NCBI GenBank assembly: GCA_009911365.1
Contig: QXXF01000024.1
Location: 24,441-88,440 of the forward strand
From: Clostridiales bacterium
GTDB taxonomy: Bacteria > Bacillota > Clostridia > Peptostreptococcales > Anaerovoracaceae
Direction: 5' to 3'
Length of the DNA stretch: 64,000 bases
A program made the position numbers and the translations under genes. This document shows positions 19,554 through 27,115 of this stretch, piece by piece. Each line of letters opens with the position of its first letter. Position 1 is the first letter of the stretch. The notes beneath the pieces were generated by a model that saw only the letters and a program-made list of their open reading frames with translations, did no database searches and had not been told where the DNA came from.

Positions 19554-19630
19554 CGGGAGTGTTTTGTTTTGGGAACTGGTCCTCGGGGGATGTCCCCCTG
19601 CGGAGGTTCCCGCCACAAAACACTCCCGCT
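19552..19630 (+). terminator. 79-nt near-perfect hairpin overlapping the sigG stop codon
   Basis: AGCGGGAGTGTTTTGT (19552-19567) is perfectly complementary to ACAAAACACTCCCGCT (19615-19630). Inside, GGGGGA pairs with TCCCCC and GGGAAC with GTTCCC, giving a long, strongly folded rod. No T run follows, so either it terminates weakly or it protects the 3' end of the mRNA. It begins within the TAG stop of sigG. Confidence 0.7.
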
Positions 19631-19842
19631 GGGCTTTTGGAATAGTGTGGGAAAAGGTGGTTTTGTCCTAGCTGCTATCCTTGGACTTGCGGCCTTAGCT
19701 GTAATGGAAAAATGGACAGCCGAGCCGAAGTCGGAGGGGTGAAAGGAAAGAGCGTTGTGAAGACAGTCTGCGCAAGAACTTCCTGCTAGGTTTTTAGCGC
19801 AGTATGAGGGTGGAAAATTTCGATTGTATTGTAAAAAAATTC

Positions 19843-19871
19843 TGGACAAATGCGAAATTTTCTGATATTAT
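19843..19871 (+). promoter_or_regulatory. Sigma-A type promoter of the cobalamin riboswitch leader
   Basis: TGGACA (19843-19848), 17 bp, TATTAT (19866-19871), placing the RNA start about 15 bases before the aptamer. Confidence 0.55.
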
Positions 19872-19889
19872 AAAAAAGAACTAAATATC

Positions 19890-20035
19890 TCATAGAATGT
19901 AAGGAAGTTCGGTGAAAATCCGGCGCAGGCTTGCCCCTACTGTAAGCGGGGACGATGAAACGATATGCCATTGCGAAATAGCGAGAAGGCGTTTCAGAGG
20001 AGGAACCGCGAGCCAGGAAACTTTATTTTGTGAGG
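19890..20035 (+). ncRNA. Cobalamin (B12) riboswitch aptamer
   Basis: The conserved core is clear: GGTGAAAATCCGG, then GCCCCTACTGTAAGCGGGGA, then the ATGCCA block and the B12 box CGCGAGCCAGGAAACT near 20008-20024. It should bind a cobalamin cofactor and control the terminator at 20088-20125. No cobalamin transport, synthesis or B12-dependent enzyme gene follows. Confidence 0.9.
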
Positions 20036-20087
20036 AGCAAAAAACGATCTTTGGGTAAGAAGATGGAGGTTATTTTCTTTTATGGGT

Positions 20088-20125
20088 AAAACTTCTGCCA
20101 GGATCTGGAGGAGTTTTTTGTTGTT
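20088..20125 (+). terminator. Terminator of the cobalamin riboswitch
   Basis: AAAACTTCTGCCAG (20088-20101) pairs, with one bulge, with CTGGAGGAGTTTT (20105-20117); TTTTTTG then TTTT follow. It is placed as the transcription-off element of the upstream aptamer. Confidence 0.7.
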
Positions 20126-20134
20126 TTATGGAAA

Positions 20135-20344
20135 ATGCTGCTCTCGATCTACATAGAATTGCGAGAGATTCACCACGACAAGCGGTGTGCGTTGCTTGCC
20201 TGCTGGTTTCGCAGGCTGGCTCAATTCTATTTTACTATTGCCTTTTCATCCGCAAAGGTGGGAAAACAGGATATGAAAAACGATTTCCTGCCTTTGCTCC
20301 TTTATTTTTTGGCAGCTTTTTATGACCAAAAATATCATGATTAA
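20135..20344 (+). pseudogene. Short open frame after the B12 riboswitch, probable gene remnant
   Basis: Up to 69 codons are open (ATG 20135), and another frame overlaps it from 20128. Neither has a ribosome binding site at a usable distance. The predicted peptide has hydrophobic stretches (LAQFYFTIAF, LPLLLYFLAAFY) but matches no cobalamin transporter that I recognise. Most likely this is what remains of a B12-regulated gene that was deleted. Confidence 0.25.
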
Positions 20345-20399
20345 TTAGGAAGTGACTTACAAAATTGATTTGAAAAAATCGATTCTTTTGAGAAAATAG

Positions 20400-20428
20400 T
20401 TGACTTTAATTATATAACACGTTATCAT
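20400..20428 (+). promoter_or_regulatory. Sigma-A type promoter of the 51-residue peptide gene
   Basis: TTGACT (20400-20405), a 17-bp spacer and TATCAT (20423-20428), 42 bp before the start codon. Confidence 0.65.
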
Positions 20429-20469
20429 AATAAAGTGAATATGGACAGTTTGATAAAGGAGAATCCAAT

Positions 20470-20625
20470 ATGATGATTTTAGTGAAAGATGATAATGGAA
20501 ATGTTGTTCTGGAGAGAGAAATCAAAAAAGAAGAAGTATTGCTGAAAGTATGCATAAGAGATGACAATCTCATGAGCGGTACGGGGGAATGCAGCTTGGA
20601 GCAAGTTTCCGGGGCCTACCATTAA
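20470..20625 (+). CDS. Small 51-residue protein of unknown function
   Basis: A complete small gene: promoter at 20400-20428, AAAGGAG eight bases before ATG 20470, a 51-codon frame and a terminator at 20654-20698. The peptide starts MMILVKDDNGNVVLEREIK, has a charged helical middle (KKEEVLLKVCIRDDN) and ends in a Gly/Ser/Cys-bearing tail (GTGECSLEQVSGAYH). There is no signal peptide or membrane segment. The charged first half and Cys-containing tail recall a leader-core peptide, but no modification enzyme is adjacent. Two XRE regulators and an ECF-like sigma factor follow. I do not recognise the family. Confidence 0.65.
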   Translation: MMILVKDDNGNVVLEREIKKEEVLLKVCIRDDNLMSGTGECSLEQVSGAYH

Positions 20626-20653
20626 GGTTCAGCTGATAGAAAAGTAGGAAAAT

Positions 20654-20698
20654 AAAAGCCATGTTCTGTCAAAACGATTGACGGGATATGGCTTTTTT
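20654..20698 (+). terminator. Terminator of the 51-residue peptide gene
   Basis: AAAAGCCAT pairs with ATGGCTTTT, and GTCAA with TTGAC further in; the stem ends in six T (20693-20698). Confidence 0.85.
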
Positions 20699-20708
20699 AT
20701 GTATGGAG

Positions 20709-20792
20709 GAAATATCGTTTGCGATATTTTCGGAATACCAATAAAATCTACTGCTGAAAGAAAATCGATGAAGATGATCCTGTTCTATCTCA
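20709..20792 (+). repeat. Dispersed palindromic repeat, copy B
   Basis: The left hairpin AAATATCG-TTTG-CGATATTT (20711-20730) is perfect. The right part, CTGAAAGAAAATCGATGAA, aligns with copy A (CCGAAAGACAATCGGTGAA), but its outer stem has decayed. It lies about 145 bp upstream of the XRE gene. Confidence 0.65.
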
Positions 20793-20818
20793 GGCAGAAA
20801 AGCACATGTTTCTAAGAT

Positions 20819-20933
20819 TTTGCGACCTCATAGCGAGAATGTACGAATATAAGTATATGGATATGCGTATATTATAGACTGAAAATCGAAAAGAATTTAC
20901 GATAAAATATGCGTATAGAAATGAGGTCGCAAA
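20819..20933 (+). repeat. 13-bp inverted repeat flanking the XRE promoter region
   Basis: TTTGCGACCTCAT (20819-20831) and ATGAGGTCGCAAA (20921-20933) are exact inverse copies 89 bp apart. The right arm contains the ribosome binding site GAGGT (20923-20927). Between them an 11-bp direct repeat ATATGCGTATA occurs at 20861-20871 and 20907-20917, a possible operator pair. Confidence 0.75.
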
Positions 20934-20935
20934 TC

Positions 20936-21250
20936 GTGAATTACGCACTTACTAAAATCGAATCCATTCGCGCCAAAAAAGGTATCAGCAAATACAGACT
21001 AGCCTTGGACGCGAAGATTCCATATACCACATTAACAAATATGTTTAAAAAAGATACGATGCCAACGCTGCTCACGCTCCAGAAAATCTGTGAGGGTTTG
21101 GACATAACCATGGCGCAGTTTTTCACAGACGAGAACGCAAAAGTTGATTTGACCAGTCAACAGAAACAACTGCTCTTGCTGTGGGATGGACTTCCCAAAG
21201 AAATGCAGGCAAGAGCAATCGGGTATCTGGAAGGTCTGCATGAAAGGTAA
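20936..21250 (+). CDS. XRE-family helix-turn-helix regulator
   Basis: A small DNA-binding protein of about 104 residues. The HTH_3 domain fills residues ~3-60 (KIESIRAKKGISKYRLALDA, the turn IPYTTLTNMFK and LLTLQKICEGLDITMAQFF), followed by a ~40-residue helical tail (QQKQLLLLWDGLPKEMQARA). GTG 20936 is preferred to the earlier in-frame ATG codons because GAGGT lies nine bases upstream and the N-terminus NYALTKIESI fits related proteins. It converges with the next XRE gene. The ATATGCGTATA repeats upstream could be its own operator, which is inference. Confidence 0.82.
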   Translation: MNYALTKIESIRAKKGISKYRLALDAKIPYTTLTNMFKKDTMPTLLTLQKICEGLDITMAQFFTDENAKVDLTSQQKQLLLLWDGLPKEMQARAIGYLEGLHER

Positions 21251-21267
21251 AAGGGACATCGAAGCGG

Positions 21268-21660
21268 TCATCCATTCATAAGAAGCGCGTCCTGTCTCCT
21301 TGCGCGATCCAGTTGAGCCAACTCCTCGGCCCTTTCAACTAGCCTTCCTTTTGAAAAGTCAGAGAGTGAATTATATAGGGCCAGTAATTTGGTTTCCTCA
21401 CGAGTGTACTCCTGATAAAGAAAATATTCCCGTAGTACTGTTTGTACATCACTGTTAAGCACCGTGTCCATATTGACATGATAGAACTTGCATAACGTTT
21501 GCAATGTGACCACGTCAGGAAGCCGTTCACCCAATTCGTACTGACAATATGTGGTTCTGTTTATTGCCATCTGCGAAGCAAGAGCGCTCTGGCTTAGCTT
21601 AGCGTTCTGACGAAGAACTGTAAGATTATGCGCGATTCGTTGTTGAAGTTCAATTTTCAT
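21268..21660 (-). CDS. XRE-family helix-turn-helix regulator
   Basis: A 130-residue regulator. The N-terminal HTH_3 domain reads RIAHNLTVLRQNAKLSQSAL, then MAINRTTYCQYELGERLP and a dimer helix. A C-terminal helical tail (LVERAEELAQLDRARR) follows. AAGGAGA lies eight bases before ATG 21660. It is convergent with the XRE gene at 20936 and divergent from the sigma factor at 21875, so the 214-bp AT-rich region between 21661 and 21874 probably contains both promoters and perhaps its operator. Target unknown. Confidence 0.85.
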   Translation of the reverse strand: MKIELQQRIAHNLTVLRQNAKLSQSALASQMAINRTTYCQYELGERLPDVVTLQTLCKFYHVNMDTVLNSDVQTVLREYFLYQEYTREETKLLALYNSLSDFSKGRLVERAEELAQLDRARRQDALLMNG

Positions 21661-21874
21661 AACAAGTCTCCTTATCTCAAAAAATAGTTCATGCTAATAT
21701 AGAGAGAATTTTGGCGAAAAAAGGCGCAAATTAAGGAGAAAAAGTTTTTATTTTGCAAGAAAACCCCTAAAAGATATAAATAAAACTTCTAAAAGATGGT
21801 TTTTCTTATTCATAAAAGCGTTACACTAATAATGAGGAAATAAAGAAAGCAGCAGAGAGAAAGGATCACAGGCC

Positions 21875-22465
21875 TTGGATATCAAAGAGAAAGAAGTGCT
21901 TTTATGCACAAAATATGATGACATCAATAGACTCCTGATTATTCAGAATGTACCAAGACAGGACCGGGATGACCTGCTCCAAGACATTTTTATAAATGCG
22001 CTGCGCTCTCTGCGTAAACTAAGAGATCCAGAGAAAATGGACGCATGGTTATGGAAGATCACAAGGAACGAGCTGAGCCGTTATTGGCGTGGATCCATCA
22101 GAAATCGTGACCTTGTGCGCTCTACGGATACCGAAGATTTTGAAGCGCAGATGCCGTATATTGATGATGCGCACTACCGTGGATTGGAAGAAGAAATCGA
22201 TCAAGTCGCCTGCCGGGAAGAATTGCGCCGAGCACTGAGCCGCTTGCCAGAGAAAACGTTGGTTGTCTTTCGCCTTTACTATTTTGAAGGTTACAAACTT
22301 AAAGAGATCTCTCAAATCACAGGTGAGAATATCAGCACTATAAAGAGCAGGCATGCTAGAGGACTAGCGCACTTGCGTCAGCTGCTCATTACCGCGAGGA
22401 CAGAAAGGCAGCTGGAAGAAGATGAAACCATGGAAGATGCGTTGAAGAAGGAGATATCCATATAA
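21875..22465 (+). CDS. ECF-type (sigma-70 family) RNA polymerase sigma factor
   Basis: A 196-residue sigma factor. Region 2 is at ~10-75 (QDRDDLLQDIFINALRSLRK, AWLWKITRNELSRYWRGSI) and region 4 at ~115-165 (ALSRLPEKTLVVFRLYYFEG, KEISQITGENISTIKSRHAR). The tail after region 4 is acidic (LEEDETMEDALKKEI). The probable start is TTG 21875 behind AAAGGAT. No anti-sigma gene is adjacent: a terminator and then the fab operon follow. Its regulon is unknown; the nearby small peptide and XRE genes are possible partners only by position. Confidence 0.85.
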   Translation: MDIKEKEVLLCTKYDDINRLLIIQNVPRQDRDDLLQDIFINALRSLRKLRDPEKMDAWLWKITRNELSRYWRGSIRNRDLVRSTDTEDFEAQMPYIDDAHYRGLEEEIDQVACREELRRALSRLPEKTLVVFRLYYFEGYKLKEISQITGENISTIKSRHARGLAHLRQLLITARTERQLEEDETMEDALKKEISI

Positions 22466-22488
22466 AAAGATAGAGAAAATAGATCATA

Positions 22489-22522
22489 GGGGCAGGACCT
22501 GAAAATTAGGTAGCCCTTTTTT
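22489..22522 (+). terminator. Terminator after the ECF sigma factor gene
   Basis: GGGGC and ACCT pair with GCCC and AGGT around the loop GAAAATT; six T follow. Confidence 0.8.
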
Positions 22523-22576
22523 AATTGCACAGCATATGGTGGGGGTGGCTTTGTATGGAAAACTTTGGGTGATCTC

Positions 22577-22604
22577 TTGACTTTTTGAAAAAATAAATTA
22601 TAAT
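22577..22604 (+). promoter_or_regulatory. Strong sigma-A promoter of the fab operon
   Basis: TTGACT (22577-22582), a 16-bp spacer and a perfect TATAAT (22599-22604). It gives a leader of about 165 bases before fabK. Confidence 0.8.
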
Positions 22605-22614
22605 AGAATAAAAT

Positions 22615-22631
22615 AGTTTGATAATCAAAAT
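22615..22631 (+). promoter_or_regulatory. FabT-like operator over the fab operon start site
   Basis: TTTGATAATCAAA (22617-22629) is a perfect palindrome around a central A. It closely resembles the FabT operator of streptococci and lactococci (TTTGATTATCAAA). It begins 12 bp after the -10, so a bound repressor would cover the transcription start. The likely binder is the MarR-type protein encoded at the operon's end. Confidence 0.7.
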
Positions 22632-22776
22632 AAATATTTCTTCAGACAGTGTTTCAATAGGATTGTATGATTTAGAGAAAACTGGTAAAATAAGAACAGA
22701 TTATAAAATCGCAGCCATGAGGTTTGAAAGCGGGCTGCGCAGGATCAGGCAGTTGTAGAATCAGGAGGAAGAGAAA

Positions 22777-23745
22777 ATGGTAAATGTATGCGAAATATTA
22801 GGAAGCCGGTATCCCATTATCCAGGGAGCCATGGCTAGAATCGCGGAATGCAATCTGGCGGCTGCGGTCAGCAATGGCGGCGGGCTTGGGATCATAGCCT
22901 CCGGCGGCGAATCAGCAGATTGGCTGCGGCAGCAGATTCAAAAGATGCGAGAAATGACAAACCAGCCTTTTGGCGTGAACTTGATGCTGCTGGCACCAAA
23001 CGTGGAAGAGTTGATCGAAGTGGTCTGTGAAGAAAGAGTGCCTGTGGTGACCACTGGCGCGGGAAATCCAGGAAAATACATCGCAAAGATGAAAGAATAT
23101 GGGATTAAGGTGGTCCCAGTAGTGGCCAATGTGGCGCTGGCACTGCGGGTAGAAAGAGCTGGGGCTGACGCGGTAGTAGCAGAGGGAACTGAGGCAGGAG
23201 GCCATATTGGAGAGACCACGACCATGGCACTTGTCCCGCAAATCGCTGACGCGGTGAAAATCCCAGTGATCGCAGCAGGCGGAATTGCGGATGGAAGAGG
23301 CGTGGCAGCCGCATACATGCTGGGAGCACAGGGCATCCAGGTAGGGACACGGTTCCTGGTGGCAGAGGAGTGTATCGTGGCTCAGGGCTACAAAGACGCG
23401 ATATTAAAGGCTAAGGATTCTTCCACAGTGGCCACAGGCAGGAGCACAGGGCATCCTGTCCGGGTTATCAAAAATAAACTGGCAAGAGAAATCCTGTCAT
23501 TGGAAAAGAAAAACGAGGATGTAGAGAAAATTAACGAACTTTGTACAGGCACGCTGGCGGCCGCTGTTCGGGATGGTGACGCAGATCATGGGAACATTAT
23601 GTCAGGACAAATTGCGGGACTCGTGAAAAAAGAGCAGTCCGCGGCGGAAATCATACAAGAAATGTTTAAGGAGGCAGAGGAGATTTATGAAGATCGGGAT
23701 CACATTTGCAGGGCAGGGAGCCCAGTATCCGGGGATGGGAAATGA
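22777..23745 (+). CDS. fabK: Enoyl-[acyl-carrier-protein] reductase II
   Basis: An FMN-dependent enoyl-ACP reductase, the last reductive step of fatty acid elongation. It is 322 residues with a TIM-barrel fold of the nitronate monooxygenase superfamily: YPIIQGAMARIAE at the N-terminus, catalytic-type His143 in EGTEAGGHIGE, and the FMN phosphate site IAAGGIADGRG and GIQVGTRF. AGGAGG precedes ATG 22777. The frame runs 59 bp into fabD, an unusually long overlap, and the last ~17 residues (IYEDRDHICRAGSPVSG) come from that overlap, suggesting that the original stop was lost. It is first in the fab operon. Confidence 0.94.
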   Translation: MVNVCEILGSRYPIIQGAMARIAECNLAAAVSNGGGLGIIASGGESADWLRQQIQKMREMTNQPFGVNLMLLAPNVEELIEVVCEERVPVVTTGAGNPGKYIAKMKEYGIKVVPVVANVALALRVERAGADAVVAEGTEAGGHIGETTTMALVPQIADAVKIPVIAAGGIADGRGVAAAYMLGAQGIQVGTRFLVAEECIVAQGYKDAILKAKDSSTVATGRSTGHPVRVIKNKLAREILSLEKKNEDVEKINELCTGTLAAAVRDGDADHGNIMSGQIAGLVKKEQSAAEIIQEMFKEAEEIYEDRDHICRAGSPVSGDGK

Positions 23746-24676
23746 TCTCTACCGGACATATGACTCAGCGAAGCAAATCTTTGACATGGCTGGAGAGCAG
23801 GTCAAGGCCTGGTGTTTTGAAGGCGATGAAGAGACGTTAAAGCAGACTCATGTGACGCAGCCGTGCGTTTATACAGTGACAATGGCGGCATATAAGGCTT
23901 TTCTGGAGGCTTTAGAAAAGGAAGGGCTGGCAGATGATGTGGAAATCATCGGATATGCGGGGTTCAGTCTAGGGGAATATTCGGCCCTTACGGCAACAGG
24001 AGCGATCGATGAGATCAAAAAGGGCATGGAGATCGTGACAACGAGAGGCCAACTGATGAATCAGGCGGGTCTGGATGCAGATGGGCAGCCAAGGGGCAAA
24101 ATGGCGGCGGCCATGGGAAAACGGGAGCCGATTTTGGAAGTAGTGGAAGAAACCAGAGAAAATGGTATCCTAGAAGGTGTAAATTTCAATTCACCATCAC
24201 AGACGGTAGTGGCAGGAGATAAAGAGGCGATCGAACGGTTCGTAAAAGCCGCGAAAGAGAAGAAGGTTCGTGCCACTGTGCTTCCAGTAGGCACAGCGTT
24301 CCACAGTCCGATGATGGTACCTGCTGCCGAAAAACTGAAGAATGTACTGAAAGACGCAGGACTAAAAGCGCCAAGGGGGAAGATCTATGCGAATATTACA
24401 GCAGAAGACATGATGAAGGATTTTGAAGGAGGTAGCCCTGGCGACTATTTGGCAGATGTTATGTCCCGCCAAGCGATGAATCCAGTTTACTGGGAAGAGA
24501 CGATCCGGAATTTCAAAAAAGATGGGGCAGAAGCCTTAGTAGAGATTGGTCCCGGAAAAACATTGTCCGGCTTGGCAAAGAAAACAGAACCAGAGCTGGG
24601 ACGTTTCCATATCGAAAACGCAGAGAGCCTGCAAGAAACGATTGAGGGCTTAAAAGCACTGAAGGAGGGCGAGTGA
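23687..24676 (+). CDS. fabD: Malonyl-CoA:ACP transacylase
   Basis: Transfers malonyl from CoA to acyl carrier protein. At 329 residues it is slightly longer than the usual ~310. It has GQGAQYPGMG at the N-terminus, the nucleophile Ser94 in GFSLGEYS, the malonate-binding Arg region (TTRGQLMNQA) and the catalytic His in GTAFHSPMM. AAGGAGG and GGAG sites precede ATG 23687, which lies inside the end of fabK. One base separates its stop from fabG. Confidence 0.94.
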   Translation: MKIGITFAGQGAQYPGMGNDLYRTYDSAKQIFDMAGEQVKAWCFEGDEETLKQTHVTQPCVYTVTMAAYKAFLEALEKEGLADDVEIIGYAGFSLGEYSALTATGAIDEIKKGMEIVTTRGQLMNQAGLDADGQPRGKMAAAMGKREPILEVVEETRENGILEGVNFNSPSQTVVAGDKEAIERFVKAAKEKKVRATVLPVGTAFHSPMMVPAAEKLKNVLKDAGLKAPRGKIYANITAEDMMKDFEGGSPGDYLADVMSRQAMNPVYWEETIRNFKKDGAEALVEIGPGKTLSGLAKKTEPELGRFHIENAESLQETIEGLKALKEGE

Positions 24677-24677
24677 C

Positions 24678-25418
24678 ATGCTTCAAGGAAAATCAGCCAT
24701 CATTACCGGTGGCATCCGAGGAATCGGGAAGGCCATCGCAGGAGAGTTCTGCCGCAATGGTGCGGACGTGCTCCTTTGTTATAGGAGCAATGAGGAAAAG
24801 GCGAGGGAAACCGCGGAAGAACTGGCTCAGTATGGTACAAAAGTAGAGTTGTTCAAAGGTGACGCAGCGATCCCGCAGACAGCCAAGGAAGCGGTGGCAA
24901 AGGCAAAAGAACTTTTCGGAAAAGTGGATATCCTAGTAAACAACGCAGGGATCACAAGAGATAAACTGATCATGAGGATGTCGGAAACAGATTTTACAGA
25001 TGTTATCGATGCGAACCTCAATGGATCCTTTTATTTCCTCAGTGCGGCAGCGAAAATCATGATCAAGCAGAAGTCTGGCAGAATCATCAATCTGTCCTCA
25101 GTGGCAGGAGTCAAAGGAAATCCAGGACAAGTCAATTACAGTGCGTCAAAAGCCGGGATCATGGGCATGACTATGTCCGCTGCAAAAGAGTTGGGGCGGA
25201 GAGGCATCACAGTCAATGCCATCGCGCCAGGATTCATTGATACGGATATGACTGCGGTCATGACCGATGACCAGAAAGCGAAAATTGCGGAAGCCATCAG
25301 TATAGGAAGGACAGGAAAACCAGAGGACATCGCAAAGACCGCGCTGTTCCTTGCCTCTGATGGAGCGTCCTACATTACAGGGCAGACCATTTGCGTTGAT
25401 GGCGGATTAACGATGTAA
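24678..25418 (+). CDS. fabG: 3-oxoacyl-ACP reductase
   Basis: An NADPH-dependent short-chain dehydrogenase of 246 residues that reduces beta-ketoacyl-ACP. It has the cofactor loop TGGIRGIGKA, NNAGITRDKL, the catalytic Ser in NLSSVAGVKGNPG and the YSASK pair. It ends in SYITGQTICVDGGLTM, typical of FabG. The ribosome binding site GGAGGG overlaps the end of fabD. Third gene of the fab operon. Confidence 0.95.
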   Translation: MLQGKSAIITGGIRGIGKAIAGEFCRNGADVLLCYRSNEEKARETAEELAQYGTKVELFKGDAAIPQTAKEAVAKAKELFGKVDILVNNAGITRDKLIMRMSETDFTDVIDANLNGSFYFLSAAAKIMIKQKSGRIINLSSVAGVKGNPGQVNYSASKAGIMGMTMSAAKELGRRGITVNAIAPGFIDTDMTAVMTDDQKAKIAEAISIGRTGKPEDIAKTALFLASDGASYITGQTICVDGGLTM

Positions 25419-25434
25419 GAGAGGATAAAAGCCA

Positions 25435-26667
25435 ATGGAAAAAAGAGTTGTAATTACAGGAATGGGAGCCGTGACGCCAGTTGGAAACACCGTTGCCGCG
25501 GCATGGGAAAGTATAAAGGCTGGGAAGCATGGTTTTGGAGAAATCAAACAGTTTGACATCGAACCCCAGAAAGTCAAGATGGGGGCGGAAGTAAAGGATT
25601 TTGATTTTGGAGACAAGCGGGCAGCAAAGCGGCTGGACCAGTCTTCCCAATTTGCGCTGATCGCTGCGGAAGAGGCTATGAAGGACAGCGGCATTGTCAG
25701 CGGTGAAAATGTGGCACCAGAGCGCTTTGGAATTTTTGGCGGCACAGGGATCGGTGGCATCACCACACTAGAAAATGAAGTCACAAAATGCGTAAAAAGA
25801 GACAATGTGACAAGGGCGTCTGCGCTGTTAGTGCCAATGGTAATGCCAAACGCCATATCCGGCAATCTAGCTATTAAATTTCAAGCCAAGGGGTCTTGCT
25901 TTGGCGTAGTTTCTGCCTGTGCGTCAGGCACCCACAGCTTAGGCGAGGCGTTTCGTAATGTAAAGCATGGGTATTCTGATGTGGTGCTGGCAGGCTCCGC
26001 GGAGTCCGTGTTCACGCCAGTGTGCTTTTCTGGGTTCGCGAACATGACAGCAATGTCTACGAGGACGGAACCTGATAGATGTTCCACGCCTTTTGATGCG
26101 GAACGGGATGGATTCGTTCTCGGGGAAGGAGCAGGATTCCTGATTTTAGAAGAACTGGAACATGCGCTTGCCAGAGGGGCCAAGATCTATGGTGAAATCG
26201 TCGGCTACGGCGCGACCTGCGACGCATATCATATCACATCTCCCGCACCGGATGGGGAAGGCGCGGCAAAGGCCATGGAATTGGCTATCGAGGAAGCGGG
26301 TATCACGCCAGATCAGATCGATTATATCAATGCCCATGGTACAGGCACGCCGTACAATGATCTATTTGAGACAAATGCGATCAAGAAAGTGTTTGGTGAT
26401 GACACAAAAGTCCCAGTAAGCTCTACTAAGAGCATGACCGGTCATCTTCTGGGAGCCGCAGGCGGGATCGAAACCGTATTTTGCGTAAAAGCCATCAACG
26501 ATAGCTTTATCCCGGCGACTATTGGTCTGGAAAAGCCAGATCCAGAACTGACGCTGGATTATGTTCCAAATAAAGGGAGAGATGCGGAGTTGAATTATGT
26601 GCTGTCCAACTCCTTAGGCTTTGGGGGACATAATGGAACGCTGATTGTGAAGAAGTTTGAGAGATAA
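25435..26667 (+). CDS. fabF: 3-oxoacyl-ACP synthase II
   Basis: A condensing enzyme of 410 residues that extends acyl-ACP with malonyl-ACP. The catalytic triad is visible: Cys162 in SACASGTHS, His in NAHGTGTPYND and His in MTGHLLGAAGG. The N-terminus RVVITGMGAVTPVGN and the C-terminal NSLGFGGHNGTLI are canonical. It sits 16 bp after fabG. No fabH is present in the operon, so the starter condensation must be encoded elsewhere. Confidence 0.95.
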   Translation: MEKRVVITGMGAVTPVGNTVAAAWESIKAGKHGFGEIKQFDIEPQKVKMGAEVKDFDFGDKRAAKRLDQSSQFALIAAEEAMKDSGIVSGENVAPERFGIFGGTGIGGITTLENEVTKCVKRDNVTRASALLVPMVMPNAISGNLAIKFQAKGSCFGVVSACASGTHSLGEAFRNVKHGYSDVVLAGSAESVFTPVCFSGFANMTAMSTRTEPDRCSTPFDAERDGFVLGEGAGFLILEELEHALARGAKIYGEIVGYGATCDAYHITSPAPDGEGAAKAMELAIEEAGITPDQIDYINAHGTGTPYNDLFETNAIKKVFGDDTKVPVSSTKSMTGHLLGAAGGIETVFCVKAINDSFIPATIGLEKPDPELTLDYVPNKGRDAELNYVLSNSLGFGGHNGTLIVKKFER

Positions 26668-26676
26668 GGTGACGAT

Positions 26677-27102
26677 ATGTTATTGAATCAGGAGCAGATT
26701 AAAGAAATCATTCCCCACAGGGAACCATTTCTGCTGGTAGATGAAGTGCTGGAGATGGAGCCGGGAAAATCCATCACAGCTGTAAAATATGTAAAGGAAG
26801 ATGAGTACTATTTTCAAGGGCATTTCCCGGAACGGCAAGTCATGCCAGGAGTCCTGCAGGTAGAGTCCCTGGCACAGGCAGGAGCCATCGCTGTTCTTTC
26901 CCTTCCTGAAAACAAGGGAAAGCTGGCGTTCTTTGGTTCCATAAAGGAAGCGAAATTCAAGCATCAGGTGGTGCCAGGAGACGCGCTGACACTGAACGTA
27001 TATTTTGAAAAGCTGAGGAGCAGGGCAGGAACAGGGAAAGCAGAGGCTTATGTAGGCGACAAGTTGGCCTGCAGATGCGAGATCATGTTTATGTTTGAGT
27101 AA
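26677..27102 (+). CDS. fabZ: 3-hydroxyacyl-ACP dehydratase
   Basis: Removes water from hydroxyacyl-ACP. It is 141 residues with a hotdog fold: IIPHREPFLLVDEV at the N-terminus, the catalytic His in GHFPERQVMPG and the catalytic Glu in VESLAQAG. The ribosome binding site is weak (AAGGTGAC). The stop overlaps an upstream in-frame TTG of the MarR-fusion gene; the spacing shows that the two are on one transcript. Confidence 0.94.
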   Translation: MLLNQEQIKEIIPHREPFLLVDEVLEMEPGKSITAVKYVKEDEYYFQGHFPERQVMPGVLQVESLAQAGAIAVLSLPENKGKLAFFGSIKEAKFKHQVVPGDALTLNVYFEKLRSRAGTGKAEAYVGDKLACRCEIMFMFE

Positions 27103-27115
27103 GGAGCAGGACAAG

